A stretch of DNA of 64,000 nt from Flaccisagitta enflata (Eukaryota > Chaetognatha > Sagittoidea > Aphragmophora): contig OZ231126.1 in assembly GCA_965153355.1 (NCBI GenBank), positions 97,030,001 through 97,094,000 on the forward strand, in the 5' to 3' direction. Of the stretch, positions 45,894-57,484 are shown in pieces. The position numbers and the translations under genes were made by a program. The notes under the pieces were generated by a model. It was given only the letters and a program-made list of their open reading frames with translations. It was not told where the DNA came from and made no database searches. How positions within the stretch are numbered: position 1 is the first letter of the stretch; every line of letters begins with the position of its first letter.

Positions 45894-46594
45894 AGTACCG
45901 TTTTGGGTTGCGGACACGCAAATCTCTATGAGGCTTTGTCCGTTGGTCCGGAAATGATTTTATAATATACTATTATTTGATTATATCAAATATATTTCTA
46001 TTGACAGTAAAGAAATTAAATATATAATAAAGAAATTAAAAATATTTTTATTGAAAGTAAAGAAATTCATCTTCTATTGAATACTATTAAAACAAATGCT
46101 TAACATTAATGTCTGGGGTATTCATATTAGAAATTAAAAAGATTTATCTTAATTGTACTAAAATGTTAGTGTTTTTTTAATGTTCTTTCAATCTTACTTT
46201 AAGCGAAATTTGATTTGAAGCCTTTGTATGTTCTTAAGATGTTCTTAATTTTGGGGCTATTCGAAGCCTTGATGTTCTTATAAACTAGGTTCTTATAAAA
46301 AAAAGCGTAATGTCAAATTCAAATGAATAAAGTGCAGTTACTTTCGCCCATAATTGATGATTCATAACATTTGCCTTATTCACCATGGTACAGATCGTTG
46401 CACAAACGGACTGCCAAACCATTGCCCCCCCCCTTCCTCCAAATGACAAATGTTATAATGGGGAAACTACAGTATGATTTTTCACATTTGAAATATTCTG
46501 TGACGACATTACACAAAGAGTAATAGAGATAATTCAATTCTGTAAAAAGTTGAAAAACTAAAGGCCACATTGTGGTTACTAAACTGAAAATAAA

Positions 46595-46735
46595 CCGGGC
46601 TACTTGATCAGACCCGGCTACTTGATCAGACCCAGCTACTCAATCAGACCCCACTTCTCCATCAGACCCAACTACTCCATCAGACCCGGCTACTCCATCA
46701 GACCCGGCTACTCCATCAGGCCCAACTATATGATC
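46595..46735. repeat. 18-bp minisatellite
   Basis: Seven to eight units of AGACCCGGCTACTCCATC with substitutions. Confidence 0.93.
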
Positions 46736-46739
46736 ATGA

Positions 46740-47420
46740 TCATGATGGCATACCTGAAAGTCCATGATGGCATAATTGAAAGTCCATGATGGCATACCTG
46801 AAAGTCCATGATGGCATACCTGAAAGTCCATGATGGCATACCTGAAAGTCCATGATGGCATACCTGAAAGTCCATGATGGCATACCTGAAAGTCCATGAT
46901 GGCATACCTGAAAGTCCATGATGGCATACCCGAAAGTCCATGATGGCATACCCGAAAGTCCATGATGGCATACCCAAAAGTCCATGATGGCATACCCAAA
47001 AGTCCATGATGGCATACCCGAAAGTCCATGATGGCATACCTGAAAGTCCATGATGGCATACCTGAAAGTCCATGATGGCATACCTGAAAGTCCATGATGG
47101 CATACCTGAAAGTCCATGATGGCATACCTGAAAGTCCAGGTGATGGCATACCTGAAAGTCCATGATGGCATACCTGAAAGTCCAGGTGATGGCATACCTG
47201 AAAGTCTAGGTGATGGCATACCTGGAAGTCCATGATGGCATACCTGGAAGTCCATGATGGCCTACCTGGAAGTCCATGATGGCACACCTGGAAGTCCATG
47301 ATGGCATACCTGGAAGTCCATGATGGCATACCTGGAAGTCCATGATGGCATACCTGGCAGTCCATGATGGCATATCTGGAAGACCATAATGGCATACCAT
47401 GATGGCATACCTTGAAGTAC
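46740..47420. repeat. 22-bp minisatellite, about 31 copies
   Basis: Units of CATGATGGCATACCTGAAAGTC; variants CCCGAAAG, CCCAAAAG and CCTGGAAG occur in blocks, so the array expanded locally. Three minus-strand frames stay open throughout. I do not regard these as genes. Confidence 0.97.
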
Positions 47421-47949
47421 AACAATAAAAGATGATAACCACAAAATTTTTTGAAAAAAAAAATTTCAAAAAAGAAAATTTAAAAAAAAAAATTTATAAA
47501 ATTTTTTTTCAGAAGTTCAGGAAATAATGTTACTAGACTAGATAAATCATAAATACCCTCATATCTTCCTAACCAATACTCAGAATTTACTGAAATCTTG
47601 CAGGAGAGCTTTAATTGCTGCAATGAACCTTTACAACAAGTTTGAACAACATTGGTGAACCTTTACTATCCTTCCACTATGTAAATTGCACAAGTCCAGA
47701 AATCGAAATTACTACAAAAGTAATAGGCAAAGGGTATTAAATATTCATGAATGTTGTTGAAAGTAAGTACACAGGCTAGTAATGCCCTAAAAATAAAACT
47801 GACCAAGTTTCATCAACATCTGAGTTGTGGTTCTCAAGTTTTTAAGGGTTGACACAACAACGATGACGAACAACGGCTTACTACACGAAAGGAATTTTCA
47901 AGGCTATGTTATAGACCACATTGAGAAATAACTCGTTGTGGCCAAAAAG

Positions 47950-48820
47950 TTTGTAAAAGCTGATGATGATGCATTTCATGATGTGCAACTCTTAGGACTT
48001 TTTTACAAATATCTATACCTTTTGACAAATGAGGAAATATTTATCAAAATCAATAAAAAACACTAGGATTTTAAGTTCTTGGCTGAACAGTTTTTCTTTA
48101 AGTTGCTCTGATTTCTAAACGGATTGAGCTACAGGTACCAGATTGGTCTCAAATTCAACCTAATTTACCATAGTTTTAGGAAATACAAGGAGGGAAATTT
48201 TTCTTTAATGATGCATCACAAGGAACTTGAAAACAATTGGTTTCTCAACAAAAATTTTGATGAAAAGTTGGTTCACAGTCCAAAAATCGATTTGAAATAT
48301 CAAAAAAGCATTTCAACTCCAGCTTTCCCGAGAACAACTTGAAAATATCTTTCATTTGAGACTTATCTCGTATCTGTAGCTCAATTCCTCTAGAAATGAG
48401 AGCAATATAAAGGAAAACAGTTCAAATGACAATTTTTTGCAAAGAAATAATCTGAATATGATGACATCTAGTTCTGTACTCTTTCCGAGGAACAAATTTT
48501 TGTAAAAAATTCCTGGGAGTTACACATCATAAAATGCATCAACATCATCTTTCAGGAATTTTTTTCAGAATTCAATTATCTCTATTACTTTTTTGGTTAT
48601 GTTGTCATAGAATATTTCAAACGAGAAAAATCATGCTGTAGATAAAAGTTATCTCACTCTTAGTTGCGTAACAGTAAATGAGATTAGTCAAGACTAAACT
48701 ATCTCTCATTATTAGATCTAAATCTCCTATCAATCACAAATTTCCTTTTTTTTTCTGTTCAAAGAAGAGCAAAAAATGTCACAAGACATCAGTAAATGGA
48801 TAACGCAGATGACAGGAAAA
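47950..48820. other. non-coding, no feature recognised
   Basis: AT-rich sequence. A 72-codon plus-strand frame (48124-48342) starts in TAGCTCAAxxxCTAG-like text that also occurs near 1440 and 48375, so it looks like a repeat. Confidence 0.5.
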
Positions 48821-48827
48821 CACCTTA

Positions 48828-49028
48828 CAGTCGCGTGCGGTTCTTAAGAACATAAGACCTAAAGACTAAAAAATCGAAAGACTAAGCGACTAAATGTAAA
48901 TTGACTTAAATTAACTTATAATAATCTAAAATGACTTAAAATGATAAAAAAAGCTAAGCGTTACCGACTGATGGACCAACTGACTAACAGAGTTGGCTGT
49001 AGAGAGTCGCGTGCATGCGACTAAAAAT
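48828..49028 (+). mobile_element. family A variant, ACTTAAAATG core
   Basis: AGTCGCGTGCGG near the left, an AAATGACTTAAAATGA core and the hairpin AGTCGCGTGCATGCGACT then AAAAAT. The ACAAGGCC start is missing. Confidence 0.7.
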
Positions 49029-49042
49029 TTGGAAAGGACGAT

Positions 49043-49235
49043 GAACAAGGCCGGATACACGGCTACCCTAGTCGTGTGCGGGCGGTCAGGGGCAATGATG
49101 GAGAAGGTCACTAAGGCATTCAGGCAGGAGCAGTGAGCTCAAAATGCTCAAAAACGCCAGAAAGTAAAATGGAGACCGACCAACCGACGGACAGACAAAG
49201 CAGGGTGTAGAGTCGCGTAGCACGCGACTTAAAAT
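49043..49235 (+). mobile_element. family A, GCGTGC subtype
   Basis: ACAAGGCCGGATACACGG, AGTCGTGTGC (9 of 10 with the hairpin end), and hairpin AGTCGCGTAGCACGCGACT then TAAAAT. It follows the previous copy by only 15 bp, in the same orientation. Confidence 0.88.
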
Positions 49236-49274
49236 CAAAGTCTCGAAATCGCGGGATAAGTAGTTAGGGGATAC

Positions 49275-49889
49275 CTAGTGCCCCCAGGATGGAAAAAAGT
49301 TCAAGTTGAATGACCATTGCCCCCACTTGGTTTGTTAAGCTCTACTCAATGTGGGGACGTGTTTTCTAGCCAAATTCAAATCATCCTTGGGGCGCTTTTT
49401 GAAAAAAGTGAAAAATTCAAGTTTTTTTGCATGATTCTTAATAAAGAAATTTGCAGGTTGGTTCAACTTATTTTCTGATAGCATATTGTTATTCCTGATG
49501 AAATTCCCTTTAATTTGATAGGTCGCACTATAGGGTTTTGAAAAGAAAGAAAAGTTTCATTTCTTATGTTACCGTTACAAAAATCATAACGGTGGCCTAA
49601 AAAATGAAAATTGTATTTCTTTTTAAAACCCTATAGTGCGACCTATCAAATAAAAGGGAATTTTGCAAGGATTAACAATATGCTGTTAAAAAATAAGTCA
49701 GATTAACCTGTGACATTTTATATGCAAAATCAAGCTAAAAATCTTGAAGTTTTCATTTTATTTAAAAAGCGCCCCAAGGATGATTTGATTTTGGCAAGAA
49801 ACTACTTCCCCACATTAGGTAGAGCCTATAAAACCAGGTGGGGGCAATGGTCACTAAACTAGAACTTTTTTCCACCCTGGGGGCACTAG
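49275..49889. mobile_element. foldback MITE sharing its core with 19884-20426
   Basis: Ends CTAGTGCCCCCAGGATGG / CCACCCTGGGGGCACTAG. The arms stay complementary for nearly 300 bp each (GGGGCGCTTTTTGAAAAAAG; ATAGGTCGCACTATAGGGTT). The centre is ACCGTTACAAAAATCATAACGGT. No clear target duplication. Confidence 0.8.
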
Positions 49890-49964
49890 TGACCTCTTTA
49901 TCAATAGTTACTTTTTAGGAAAATTTTGTTTAAATAGGCTTAATTAAGGGAAGAAATTTCGAAG

Positions 49965-50195
49965 ATGATACTGATCTTTTGTTTTCATCGGGTTTTCCCC
50001 GTTTGGGCGAGGCTTTAATTGGAGTTGATTCGGGTTGAAATGTATTTTACCCAGCTCTCACATAGCCCTAACGCTAGCCCTGACCCTAACCCTAAAACCA
50101 CCCCCAACCTTTACATTAACCCTACCCCCTAAATAAAAATTTGCTTAGAAAGTCAGTAAAACAAAAGACATCACCAAATTTGAAAACAGTACCTA
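49965..50195 (+). repeat. element H with telomere-like tract, copy 3
   Basis: GATCTTTTGTTTTCATCGGG, GGCGAGGCTTTAATTGGAG, CCCTAACGCTAGCCCTGACC, GCTTAGAAAGTCAGTAAAAC, AAAGACATCACC. The CCCTAA tract is short and impure; the flanks match the other copies well. Confidence 0.85.
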
Positions 50196-50558
50196 ATTGG
50201 GAACTTTAAAAAATATATGTTTAATGAAAGATGATTAAGGTTCATTTTTTAAATATATCAGACAATGATTATTAAACAGAAACTGGGCTTTAAAAAATCG
50301 TTTGTTGCTGTTAACTTCGTTCCGAAGCTTCTTAGCTGCGCAGTAGTTTTTATATTATAAGCCATCAAAACATGCGATTGGTAGAAGGGGAGCGCATCAG
50401 AGAAAATGTTTTTTGAAACCAGACTCGGACAGCATTTGGTCTCTCCTATCATGTATATTTGAATCGTGTGGAGTGATAAGAATAGAGACTTCTGTACAAT
50501 CAAAGTTGAGAGAATTTCAGTCATTTTCAATGGATTGCGTTCCTTGTTTTTCATCGTT

Positions 50559-50684
50559 TTTTAGTCGCGTGCACGCGACTCTACAACCCGCTCTGTCCGT
50601 CTGTCGGTCCGTAACACTTTGCTTTTTTTCGCCGCCCCTGCCCACCCGCACGCGACTAAGGTAGCCGTGTATCCGGCCTTGTTT
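50559..50684 (-). mobile_element. family A, GCGTGC subtype, minimal
   Basis: Only about 125 bp: hairpin AGTCGCGTGCACGCGACT, a short GTCGGTCC core, then GCACGCGACTAAGG and GTGTATCCGGCCTTGTTT. The pairing sequence matches the hairpin end 10 of 10. It shows how little sequence a complete-looking copy needs. Confidence 0.88.
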
Positions 50685-50743
50685 TTACATTTCCTGATAG
50701 TTTGAGATGTGTTTTAGCAGTTTTCTACCTACATTCATATATT

Positions 50744-50954
50744 TTAAGTCGCGTGCTACGCGACTCTACACCCCGCTTTGTCCGTCCGTCCGTCGGTTGG
50801 TCGGTCGGTTGGTTGGTCGGTCGGTCCCCATTTTACTTTTTTTATTCGTTTTACTTTTTTGACCTCACCGCTCCTGCCCAAATGGTCTAGTGACCTCAAA
50901 TACGGCCCCTGCCCACCCGCACGCGACTTCGGCAGCCGTGTATCCGGCCTTGTT
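50744..50954 (-). mobile_element. family A, GCGTGC subtype, intact
   Basis: Hairpin AAGTCGCGTGCTACGCGACT, GTCGGTTGGTCGG core, GCACGCGACTTCGG, GTGTATCCGGCCTTGTT. It lies 60 bp from the previous copy in the same orientation. Confidence 0.9.
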
Positions 50955-51544
50955 GACTAAAACCCCAGTAAACATCAATCAATATATGTATGTCAAATTC
51001 ATTATTGCACAGAAATTAAGTGTTTTATAACGATAGATTTCATAGACTTGGAGAAGTTACGTGACCGCTTACTAGGATAAGTGACTGCATAATGAGGTAG
51101 GGCAAACTAAATGTTGGAACACTGAATTTACACTGTAAACAACTTTTTACCAAATAATGATTAATACTTCTCACGTAATGATATAATTCCTTTTTAATTT
51201 ATGCTCAAATCACCTAAACATTTCAAGATCAAGAACAAGAAAGAAAATTCACAGGATCAGCGACGGACTGTAATACGAGGACTGATGGTTTTGATGGAAT
51301 GATTTGGAAAAAAGTCGAAGAATACCCTCGGCTTTTTGAGACCTGGGGAGAAATTTGGATTTCCGTTTTACGCATGAGTGGTTTTGGGAAGTTGATGCGT
51401 TTTTCCGGCTGAATGATACTACGTGTAAAATTAAAAGCTTAGGAGCTAATTCTCCTCTTTCAGATGACGCCAAGCAGAATTCTGTGAGATCGACAGTCTC
51501 TTTTTCTCTTTTTTGCTCTTTCTCTTTCTTTCTCTCTCCAGTTT

Positions 51545-51549
<5 letters not shown>

Positions 51550-51640
<91 letters not shown>
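51550..51640. repeat. (CT)n microsatellite
   Basis: About 41 CT units with one TTT interruption. Confidence 0.98.
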
Positions 51641-51703
51641 ACTTTTTTTTTCTCTTTTTTTCTCCCAGCATTTACGACTTTTTTCCTACGGCGATTAACC
51701 GCC

Positions 51704-51709
51704 TTTATT
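51704..51709 (-). promoter_or_regulatory. candidate polyadenylation signal for the EGF/TM gene
   Basis: AATAAA on the minus strand, about 360 nt after the TAG at 52072-52070. Another AATAAA overlaps the last codons (52077-52082) and would be too early to serve alone. Confidence 0.35.
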
Positions 51710-52069
51710 GGTATGTATCTGTTGGAGCCATGATAGGGCTAGGGGGGTTAAGGTTGAAGAATTTGACTGATAAATTTCAGTTAATTCACATTTCAGAATG
51801 TAGCGAGGATAAACAAAATAACAAGTACAACAAAGTGAGAAAATACAGTTAAATGGGTGACATGAAGTCAAACAGAAAATTGTTTCGAAAGTTTCTTTCT
51901 TACTTCTGAGAGCGGCCTTCAACCAACTCCTCCCAAAGTGGGCGCATGCGAAACTCAAGTTGTTTAGACATAACAAAAAAAAACCATGACAGTAAATGGC
52001 AACATCACCAAAGAAAAAAAAAATCACGTAGTCTTGTTCCGCATCAAAATCATTGTTAAGTGAATTGAT

Positions 52070-52243
52070 CTAATGATTTATTTGCACACGATTGAACCGC
52101 TTATAAAGCGCGTTCATTCTCCAAGGACGGGCCTGATACACGTCTTCTTTATCCTTAGACTGATTGGAGATGCTGGTCCGGCATTTCCAGATGATGGCGG
52201 TAATCGCGACGACGATCACGAAACAGCCCACTATCGCCGTGAT
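52070..52243 (-). CDS. last exon of a single-pass membrane protein (TM helix and cytoplasmic tail)
   Basis: After an acceptor GTTCCCTAAAG| the exon reads in phase 0 for 57 codons to TAG. It opens with a hydrophobic helix, ITAIVGCFVIVVAITAII (18 residues). A WKCR stop-transfer signal and a 36-residue polar, basic tail follow (SKDKEDVYQARPWRMN..., ...RFNRVQINH). The DVYQ part could be a phosphotyrosine site; no PDZ-binding C terminus is seen. GC content is clearly above the flanks and no dispersed copy was noticed. The helix position after an EGF exon implies a type I protein with the EGF domain outside the cell. Confidence 0.75.
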   Translation of the reverse strand: MTAIVGCFVIVVAITAIIWKCRTSISNQSKDKEDVYQARPWRMNALYKRFNRVQINH

Positions 52244-52756
52244 CTTTAGGGAACATAAATGTTGTGAATTTCACCAGTTGAGACCAGATCTACTATCTAG
52301 CTCATAAACATACAGACACCTGATCACATAAAAAAATGTTTAAATAATTTTTTAGTCTTAGACATGTCGTGTTGGTCTGTCTGTCTGTCCAAAACATTTT
52401 TAAAATCATGAGCAGTTTTCGCATTACTGCTCCTGCCCAACAATCCTTGTCCTGAGCTTAATCTAGGGTCAGTACTTCAATTTAAGTCTAATATTTTTTA
52501 ATGTTGAATCTTTTATACAGGTGTCCGCAGATTTATGAGCTAGATGGTAGCCGTTCAAAACAGCCTTTTTAATGTTGATTGGAGAGGATGATTATGATGG
52601 GATGTATCTGTGTCATCATATCTGTGCTTATCTGTGCTTGCTTATTTGTTATATCTGTGTTATAACATCAGAGTAAACCTCAAACACGATTTTTGCCTTC
52701 AACTGACATTGTAAACCTACCTACCGTTATTTAACTTTTTGTCAGTTTGAACTCAC

Positions 52757-52806
52757 CTGATAATTATTTTTGAAGAGATTCACCAGTTTTCGCTTTAAAA
52801 CCTCGT
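52757..52806 (-). CDS. probable 50-nt juxtamembrane exon of the EGF/TM gene
   Basis: Strong boundaries: acceptor TTCGCTTTTTTGACAG| and donor CAG|GTGAGTTC. The length (2 + 48 nt) needs one base from the previous exon and ends in phase 0. The EGF exon supplies that one base and the last exon starts in phase 0. The residues, EVLKRKLVNLFKNNYQ, are a basic amphipathic stretch that would sit just outside the membrane. Short exons are easily over-called; the phase agreement is the main support. Confidence 0.5.
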
Positions 52807-53807
52807 CTGTCAAAAAAGCGAAATTGAAAGTGATTTGATGGAAGATAAGTACACCACCGTCAAAAAAAGTAAAGTTTATGAATTTTAAACAAATTTTTTT
52901 TACGTAAGAAGATTAAAGCTTGAAGTTAAATCAAGTAGGAATTGTCAGGTAATGAAGATTTGCTTTTGGCTGTTTCTATAATCTCGTTTTTGCGAGATGG
53001 TGGAAAAGGTCAATTTCAAAATTGAGAAAATTTGACATAAACATTCATAATCAGATAGCTTATGTCAATATGAACATGGTTCAAAAACTGAATTTTGCCA
53101 CTGATCCTCAATTTTCATGTAAATAAGGCTGAAATGCAACAAATAATAATCGAGAATAAGCAAAAGTTAAGTTGTTATCGTCAACAGAACCAAAAAATAA
53201 TGTGAATATTCTACAAGATCACAGTTCAAGAATTCAATCAGACCCAATTCTGCTGAAAAAAAAAAATGAGATTTCAATTTTCTTTAAATTCTCTATAAGC
53301 AGCTTTTTTGGCTGGTTGGGCAAGTTCGCAAAAATTTACTGAATCTTCCTGTAACAATCAATTTAAGTGGACATTCGATAAAAGAACCACTATGCAAAAT
53401 TTCAGCCAAATCGGTGAAATATTTTAGAAGTTATGCCGTTATATAAATTTTGGGTGGTAGGCTGGTTGGACTGGTTGGATGTGTCTGATGCAACAAAAGC
53501 TCTGTTCATAATCCTTTCAGTACAGTATTAATCCATGCAAAAAATCTTTAGTCTATCTCAAAGGGTTTCCAAGATATGTCGCACTGAAAATTAGCATAGA
53601 ATTTGCTACCCATGCCCAATGAATGGTGATTTTTGAAAAATGAAATTAGCGGAAATTTTTTTCTTGGGTGTTTTCAATAAAGTTGTGAATTGATATATTT
53701 TGCATGGATAAACTTTCACATGCCAGTTTTAACCTCTAAACTTCTCATTTTATGGTTGAAAAATAGGCAAAAAACATGGAAAAAATTCAATTTGTTATTC
53801 TACCATA

Positions 53808-53955
53808 ACCAACACAGAATTACAAATTTGCATAAAAAATCAAAATTTCAACAACATAAGAACATAGCGCGATCCCTAAATCATGTACTGAGTGCGCTAT
53901 GTTCTTAATCTGTTGATATTTTGATTTTCTATGCATATTTGTAATTCTGTCTAAA
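53808..53955. repeat. palindromic sequence
   Basis: ACAGAATTACAAATTTGCAT ... AAGAACATAGCGC faces GCGCTATGTTCTTA ... ATGCATATTTGTAATTCTGT across a short loop. It lies in the large intron of the EGF/TM gene. Confidence 0.8.
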
Positions 53956-54784
53956 CATTAATGAGATGATTGTAAATAATTTCCTCACTATTTTGGCGCT
54001 TTATCATCGAATTTCTCTCAATAATTTTTTATGTATCTCATTTAGCGATTACAGTATGGAGATCCTTCATAACTTAACATTTCAAGGTTGGAAAAAAATG
54101 ATACTAACTGAAGCAAAATCAGTGATGGAAATGACTTATGTCCTCTATGTTATCTTCCGGGTTAATTTTCAGTGCGTCATATGGGCATTTCATGATTTTT
54201 TTTTGAATTCCATTTTGCTGGAAGTGCATACATGTGCCGTTAACAAAGAATTAACTACAAAGATTCATCGTGAAACGTGATTATTCTGCAACAATTTACC
54301 GACTAATCACATTAAAAATTTGATCACGGCTGAATGCCCAGGAGTTAAGCCCTGAAACTTTCAGTGTAGATGCAAAATTTCATGCTCATTCTCAGCGTGT
54401 CATCGAAATTTCCATCATCAGTTTCACAATGGTGTGACAGTGAGAGTGACAGAAGAGCTGGGGGTAGTGGGGGGACTGCAGAGCTTTATAGGAGCAAATA
54501 AGATAGATACACCACCCATACGGCGACCAATGTCTGGTAGAACATCTCTCTCAACAATCTGAAACGTCTGATGGACCTAAAAATGTTGAAAAAATCGCCC
54601 ACATCCTGCATCTGTATCATCTATGTGAACGATCAAAATTCCCTTTGAAATCGTTGCAATTTTACCTCTTTTCACTGCAAATTGTAAAATGTTTTTTTTG
54701 CTATTCCTTGACAAATTGGTAAAAATCCTTGGGGCTGGTCTTGTTTGAAAGATATTAAGTAGTAGAACATAAAATAAGGAGAAG

Positions 54785-55570
54785 TAGCTAATAGGGGTCC
54801 CTGTGGGGCCCTCCGGGGGTCCTCAAAGGGCCCCCAAATGACCAAAATAGCTGAAAATGGCTAAAAAATGAGGGGTTTTGGAGTTGTTTCTTCTCAAATG
54901 TTATTGGGGAGGACAATTCTATGTTAAGATGCTGTCACCTGGTTTGGAGCAACAAAAGAAAAGGTCAGGGGCCCCTCAGTGACCCATTCAAGGGGCCCCT
55001 AGATGCTCCAAAAGGCTTAAAATGGGCAAAAATAACCAAAATTTAAGCATTTTTATCAATTTTTTGCCATCTTTGACAATGAAGGGCCTAGTTATCTGTT
55101 TAGCTTCCCTCATCAGTGCAGCAGAACTAGATAAGAAGGCTGAAGACCCCTGATGGGCCCATCCAGAGGACCTAAAAAACTCATAATAGCCAAAAATCCA
55201 AATCTTGACATTATTACACTATTCTTCTTTGATACATTGTTAGAGTGCACCTATTTACTGTTTATTGGATGGATGATTGATTGATTGATTGAATGATTGA
55301 TTGTTAGATTGATTCATATGTCTGTGGGGCCCTCCTGGGTTCCTCAAAGGGCCCCCAAATAACCTAAACAGCTGATAATAGCCCAAAAAATGAGGGTTTT
55401 GGAGTTGTTTCTTCTCAAATGTTGTTGGGAGGGAAATTCCATGTAAAGATACTGTCATCTGGTGTGGAACATCAAAAGAAAAGGTCAGGGGCCCCTCAGG
55501 GACCCATTCAAGGGGCCCCTAGATGCTCCAAAAGGCTTAAAACGGGAAAAAATGGCCAAAATTTAAGCAG
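54785..55570. repeat. ~530-bp direct duplication
   Basis: The block from GTGGGGCCCTCCGGGGGTCC through AAGGTCAGGGGCCCCT to CCAAAATTTAAGCA (54796-55047) recurs at 55324-55568 with about 10% change. A GATT-rich tract (55270-55315) lies between. Confidence 0.85.
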
Positions 55571-55661
55571 TTTAGACGATGAAGGACCTAGTTATCTGTT
55601 TATCTTCCCTCATCAAAGCGGCAGAACTAGAAGATAAATGTAAGGGTGCTGCGCAGGTAAA

Positions 55662-56257
55662 ATACCGGGTCATCAATCTGGACTGGGAAAAAGTGTTAAG
55701 CTTTTGCTCTCAGCTGCTTCTTCTCACTGGTTTGGAAATTGTTTTCTTTTGTAGTACTATGTTTGACGTTTTTTGTATCAAAATTTTATTGGTCTGAGTT
55801 AAAAACTTTGTCCATAACATCCATTTGAAGAAAAACAAGCCTTTTCAGATGCAGCTCAAATTAGCTTTAGTTTATCAAAACTGTTTTTCTTGGATTTGCT
55901 CTTATTTTTCATCGGATTGAGCAGCAAATGTCAGATTTGTCTCGGTTGAAGATATTTTAATGAATTTTCAAAAAACATCTTTAAGTTGAGACTATTTTAG
56001 CATTTGTAGCTCAAACCGATCAAAAATGAGGGAAAATAGTTTTGATGAAAAAAGGATAAATTGAGCTTAAGCCACAAAGACTTGTTTTATTTCAAATTGA
56101 TGTTGTGGACAAAATATTTGACACAGACCAATAAAAATTTGACACAAAAAATGTCAAACATAGTACTATATAGGAAAATCAATTCCAGGTCCTTGAGAAG
56201 AAGCATCTGAGGATAAAAGCTTAGTACTTTTTCCCAATCCAGATTGATGACCCTGTA
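55662..56257. mobile_element. foldback element
   Basis: ATACCGGGTCATCAATCTGG and GGGAAAAAGTGTTAAGC face their complements at 56205-56257. TAGTACTATGTTTGACGTTT and its complement follow inward. The core is shared with 952-1697. Confidence 0.8.
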
Positions 56258-56330
56258 TCCCAGAGTCTGGGACCCAGACCGCTTGCCTTATGCTTCCCTG
56301 CGTCACCCTGTAGCAAGGGAACAAGGCTGG

Positions 56331-56545
56331 ATACACGGCCGATAAGTAGTTGCTTGTGAGTGGGCAGGGGTAGTAATGCAGGTGGGCAGGAATAGTATGA
56401 GAGTGGGTGGGAGCAGGCGCAGTAATGCTCAGATATTGCAAGTCTGGTCAATTTTATGTCATCGTAATTTTCACATTCCAGAAACACAGACCAACCTTCC
56501 AAGGGACACACCCTCCTATTGAGTCGCTTAGCAAGCTACTAAAAG
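56331..56545 (+). mobile_element. family A, third end variant
   Basis: AACAAGGCTGGATACACGG left end; pairing region AGTAGTTGCTTG; right-end hairpin AGTCGCTTAGCAAGCTACT then AAAAG. The left end still matches the distal arm (AGTAGCTTG) with one inserted base. Left end and hairpin have therefore moved together away from the other subtypes. Confidence 0.8.
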
Positions 56546-57250
56546 TATCCCAAGCAGCGTTCTTGCTGCAGCTTGCTGCATAGGATAATATCTCAAAAAG
56601 ACAATCAACAAGTTAAAACTGGCTTTAATCAGAAGATCATATTGTCCAAATTGTGTTTTCAAAAATATTTTTAACCAAATTTTCAAAAGCGATAAAAGCT
56701 AGTTGGAATGGTAAAATATATCAAGGAGCTTGCTTACTGGTTGCAACTTGCTGCAGCTTTCTGCACCCTTGCTGCAGCTTGCTGCAGATTGCTGCAAAGG
56801 TGAAATATACCAGATGCAGCAGACAAATATTTACAAAGTTCATACTGAGAGCATTCAGGAAATCTCGTCCACTAAAATGTGGTCTCAATCGCCTTTTTGA
56901 TCAAATTTTCAAAGTCTGTAAGACATTGCTGCAAATGTAAGGAAGCCATAGAAGCTTATTTTCATGCTGCAGATTGCTGAACAAAAATTCTCTTAGCAAG
57001 TGTCAATTTACAAAATGAAAACTGCAATCACTCAAGAAATCATTACCTTCAAAATATGTTTTCCATTGTTATTCTGTAATCTCAAATATTAGGAACTTGC
57101 CACAATTAGTCCCCCAAAGTGCAGCAACTTGCAGCAACCACTGTTTTCTTTTTTGTTTCACTCTCTCTTGCACTGTTATTTGCACACATCTATATCAATC
57201 AGCATTACCAACCATCTTATATTGTTGTGACCAAAGCATTTATATGTTAG

Positions 57251-57484
57251 ATGACACTCAAAGGATCAAAAAAAGATGATAAACCCGAGTTTTGGCCAGA
57301 AATTCTTAGGTCTTGTATAGATGACATACATAGTGGAGGTGGGCGATTTTTTCAGCAACTTGGGGCACAGGAAATGATGCAGATCGTTCAAGATGTTACT
57401 ACTACAGACTTTAGTCGCCGTATGGGAAAAAAATTGGTTCTCTCCTCTCCCTACTGGGGGGGTGTGCGGAATAATCACGCTTGA
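57251..57484 (+). CDS. unidentified 77-codon open frame, coding-like
   Basis: ATG to TGA with a varied, non-repetitive composition, for example KPEFWPEILRSCIDDIHSGG and QEMMQIVQDVTTTDFSRRMG. It follows TATATGTTAG, so it could equally be an exon beginning at a 3' splice site. I do not recognise the family. A 13-nt identity (GTCGCCGTATGGG) and similar flanking bases at 54520-54580 on the minus strand raise the possibility that both derive from a repeat. It lies inside the intron of the minus-strand EGF/TM gene. Confidence 0.3.
   Translation: MTLKGSKKDDKPEFWPEILRSCIDDIHSGGGRFFQQLGAQEMMQIVQDVTTTDFSRRMGKKLVLSSPYWGGVRNNHA

Larger units (their letters stand above)
46571..47943 (+). mobile_element. 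hairpin-capped element D, copy 2, with two minisatellites
   Basis: The right end is GTTATAGA, stem CCACATTGAG / CTCGTTGTGG (47916-47941), then CCAAAAAG. The candidate left end GGCCACATTGTGG at 46564-46576 matches the first seven bases of the complement of the right end (GGCCACAACGAG), a weak match. Inside are an 18-bp array, a 22-bp array and the 47487-47880 segment homologous to 22405-22960. The left boundary is uncertain. Confidence 0.5.

Noticed and set aside
46640-47425. 261-codon minus-strand frame
   Set aside because: It is the translation of the 22-bp and 18-bp minisatellites and is open in more than one frame.
50258-50554. 98-codon minus-strand frame
   Set aside because: No motif, no splice signals, and AT-rich composition like the surrounding intergenic DNA.
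51240-51500. Plus-strand segment with coding-like peptides in two frames
   Set aside because: Neither frame has a good acceptor and donor, and both hit stops within about 60 codons.
54420-54600. Minus-strand open segment (VHQTFQIVERDVLPDIGRRM)
   Set aside because: Open for about 50 codons after TTTTAG, but it ends in low-complexity Pro/Thr/Ser codons and lacks a donor. It is kept only as a possible relative of 57251-57484.
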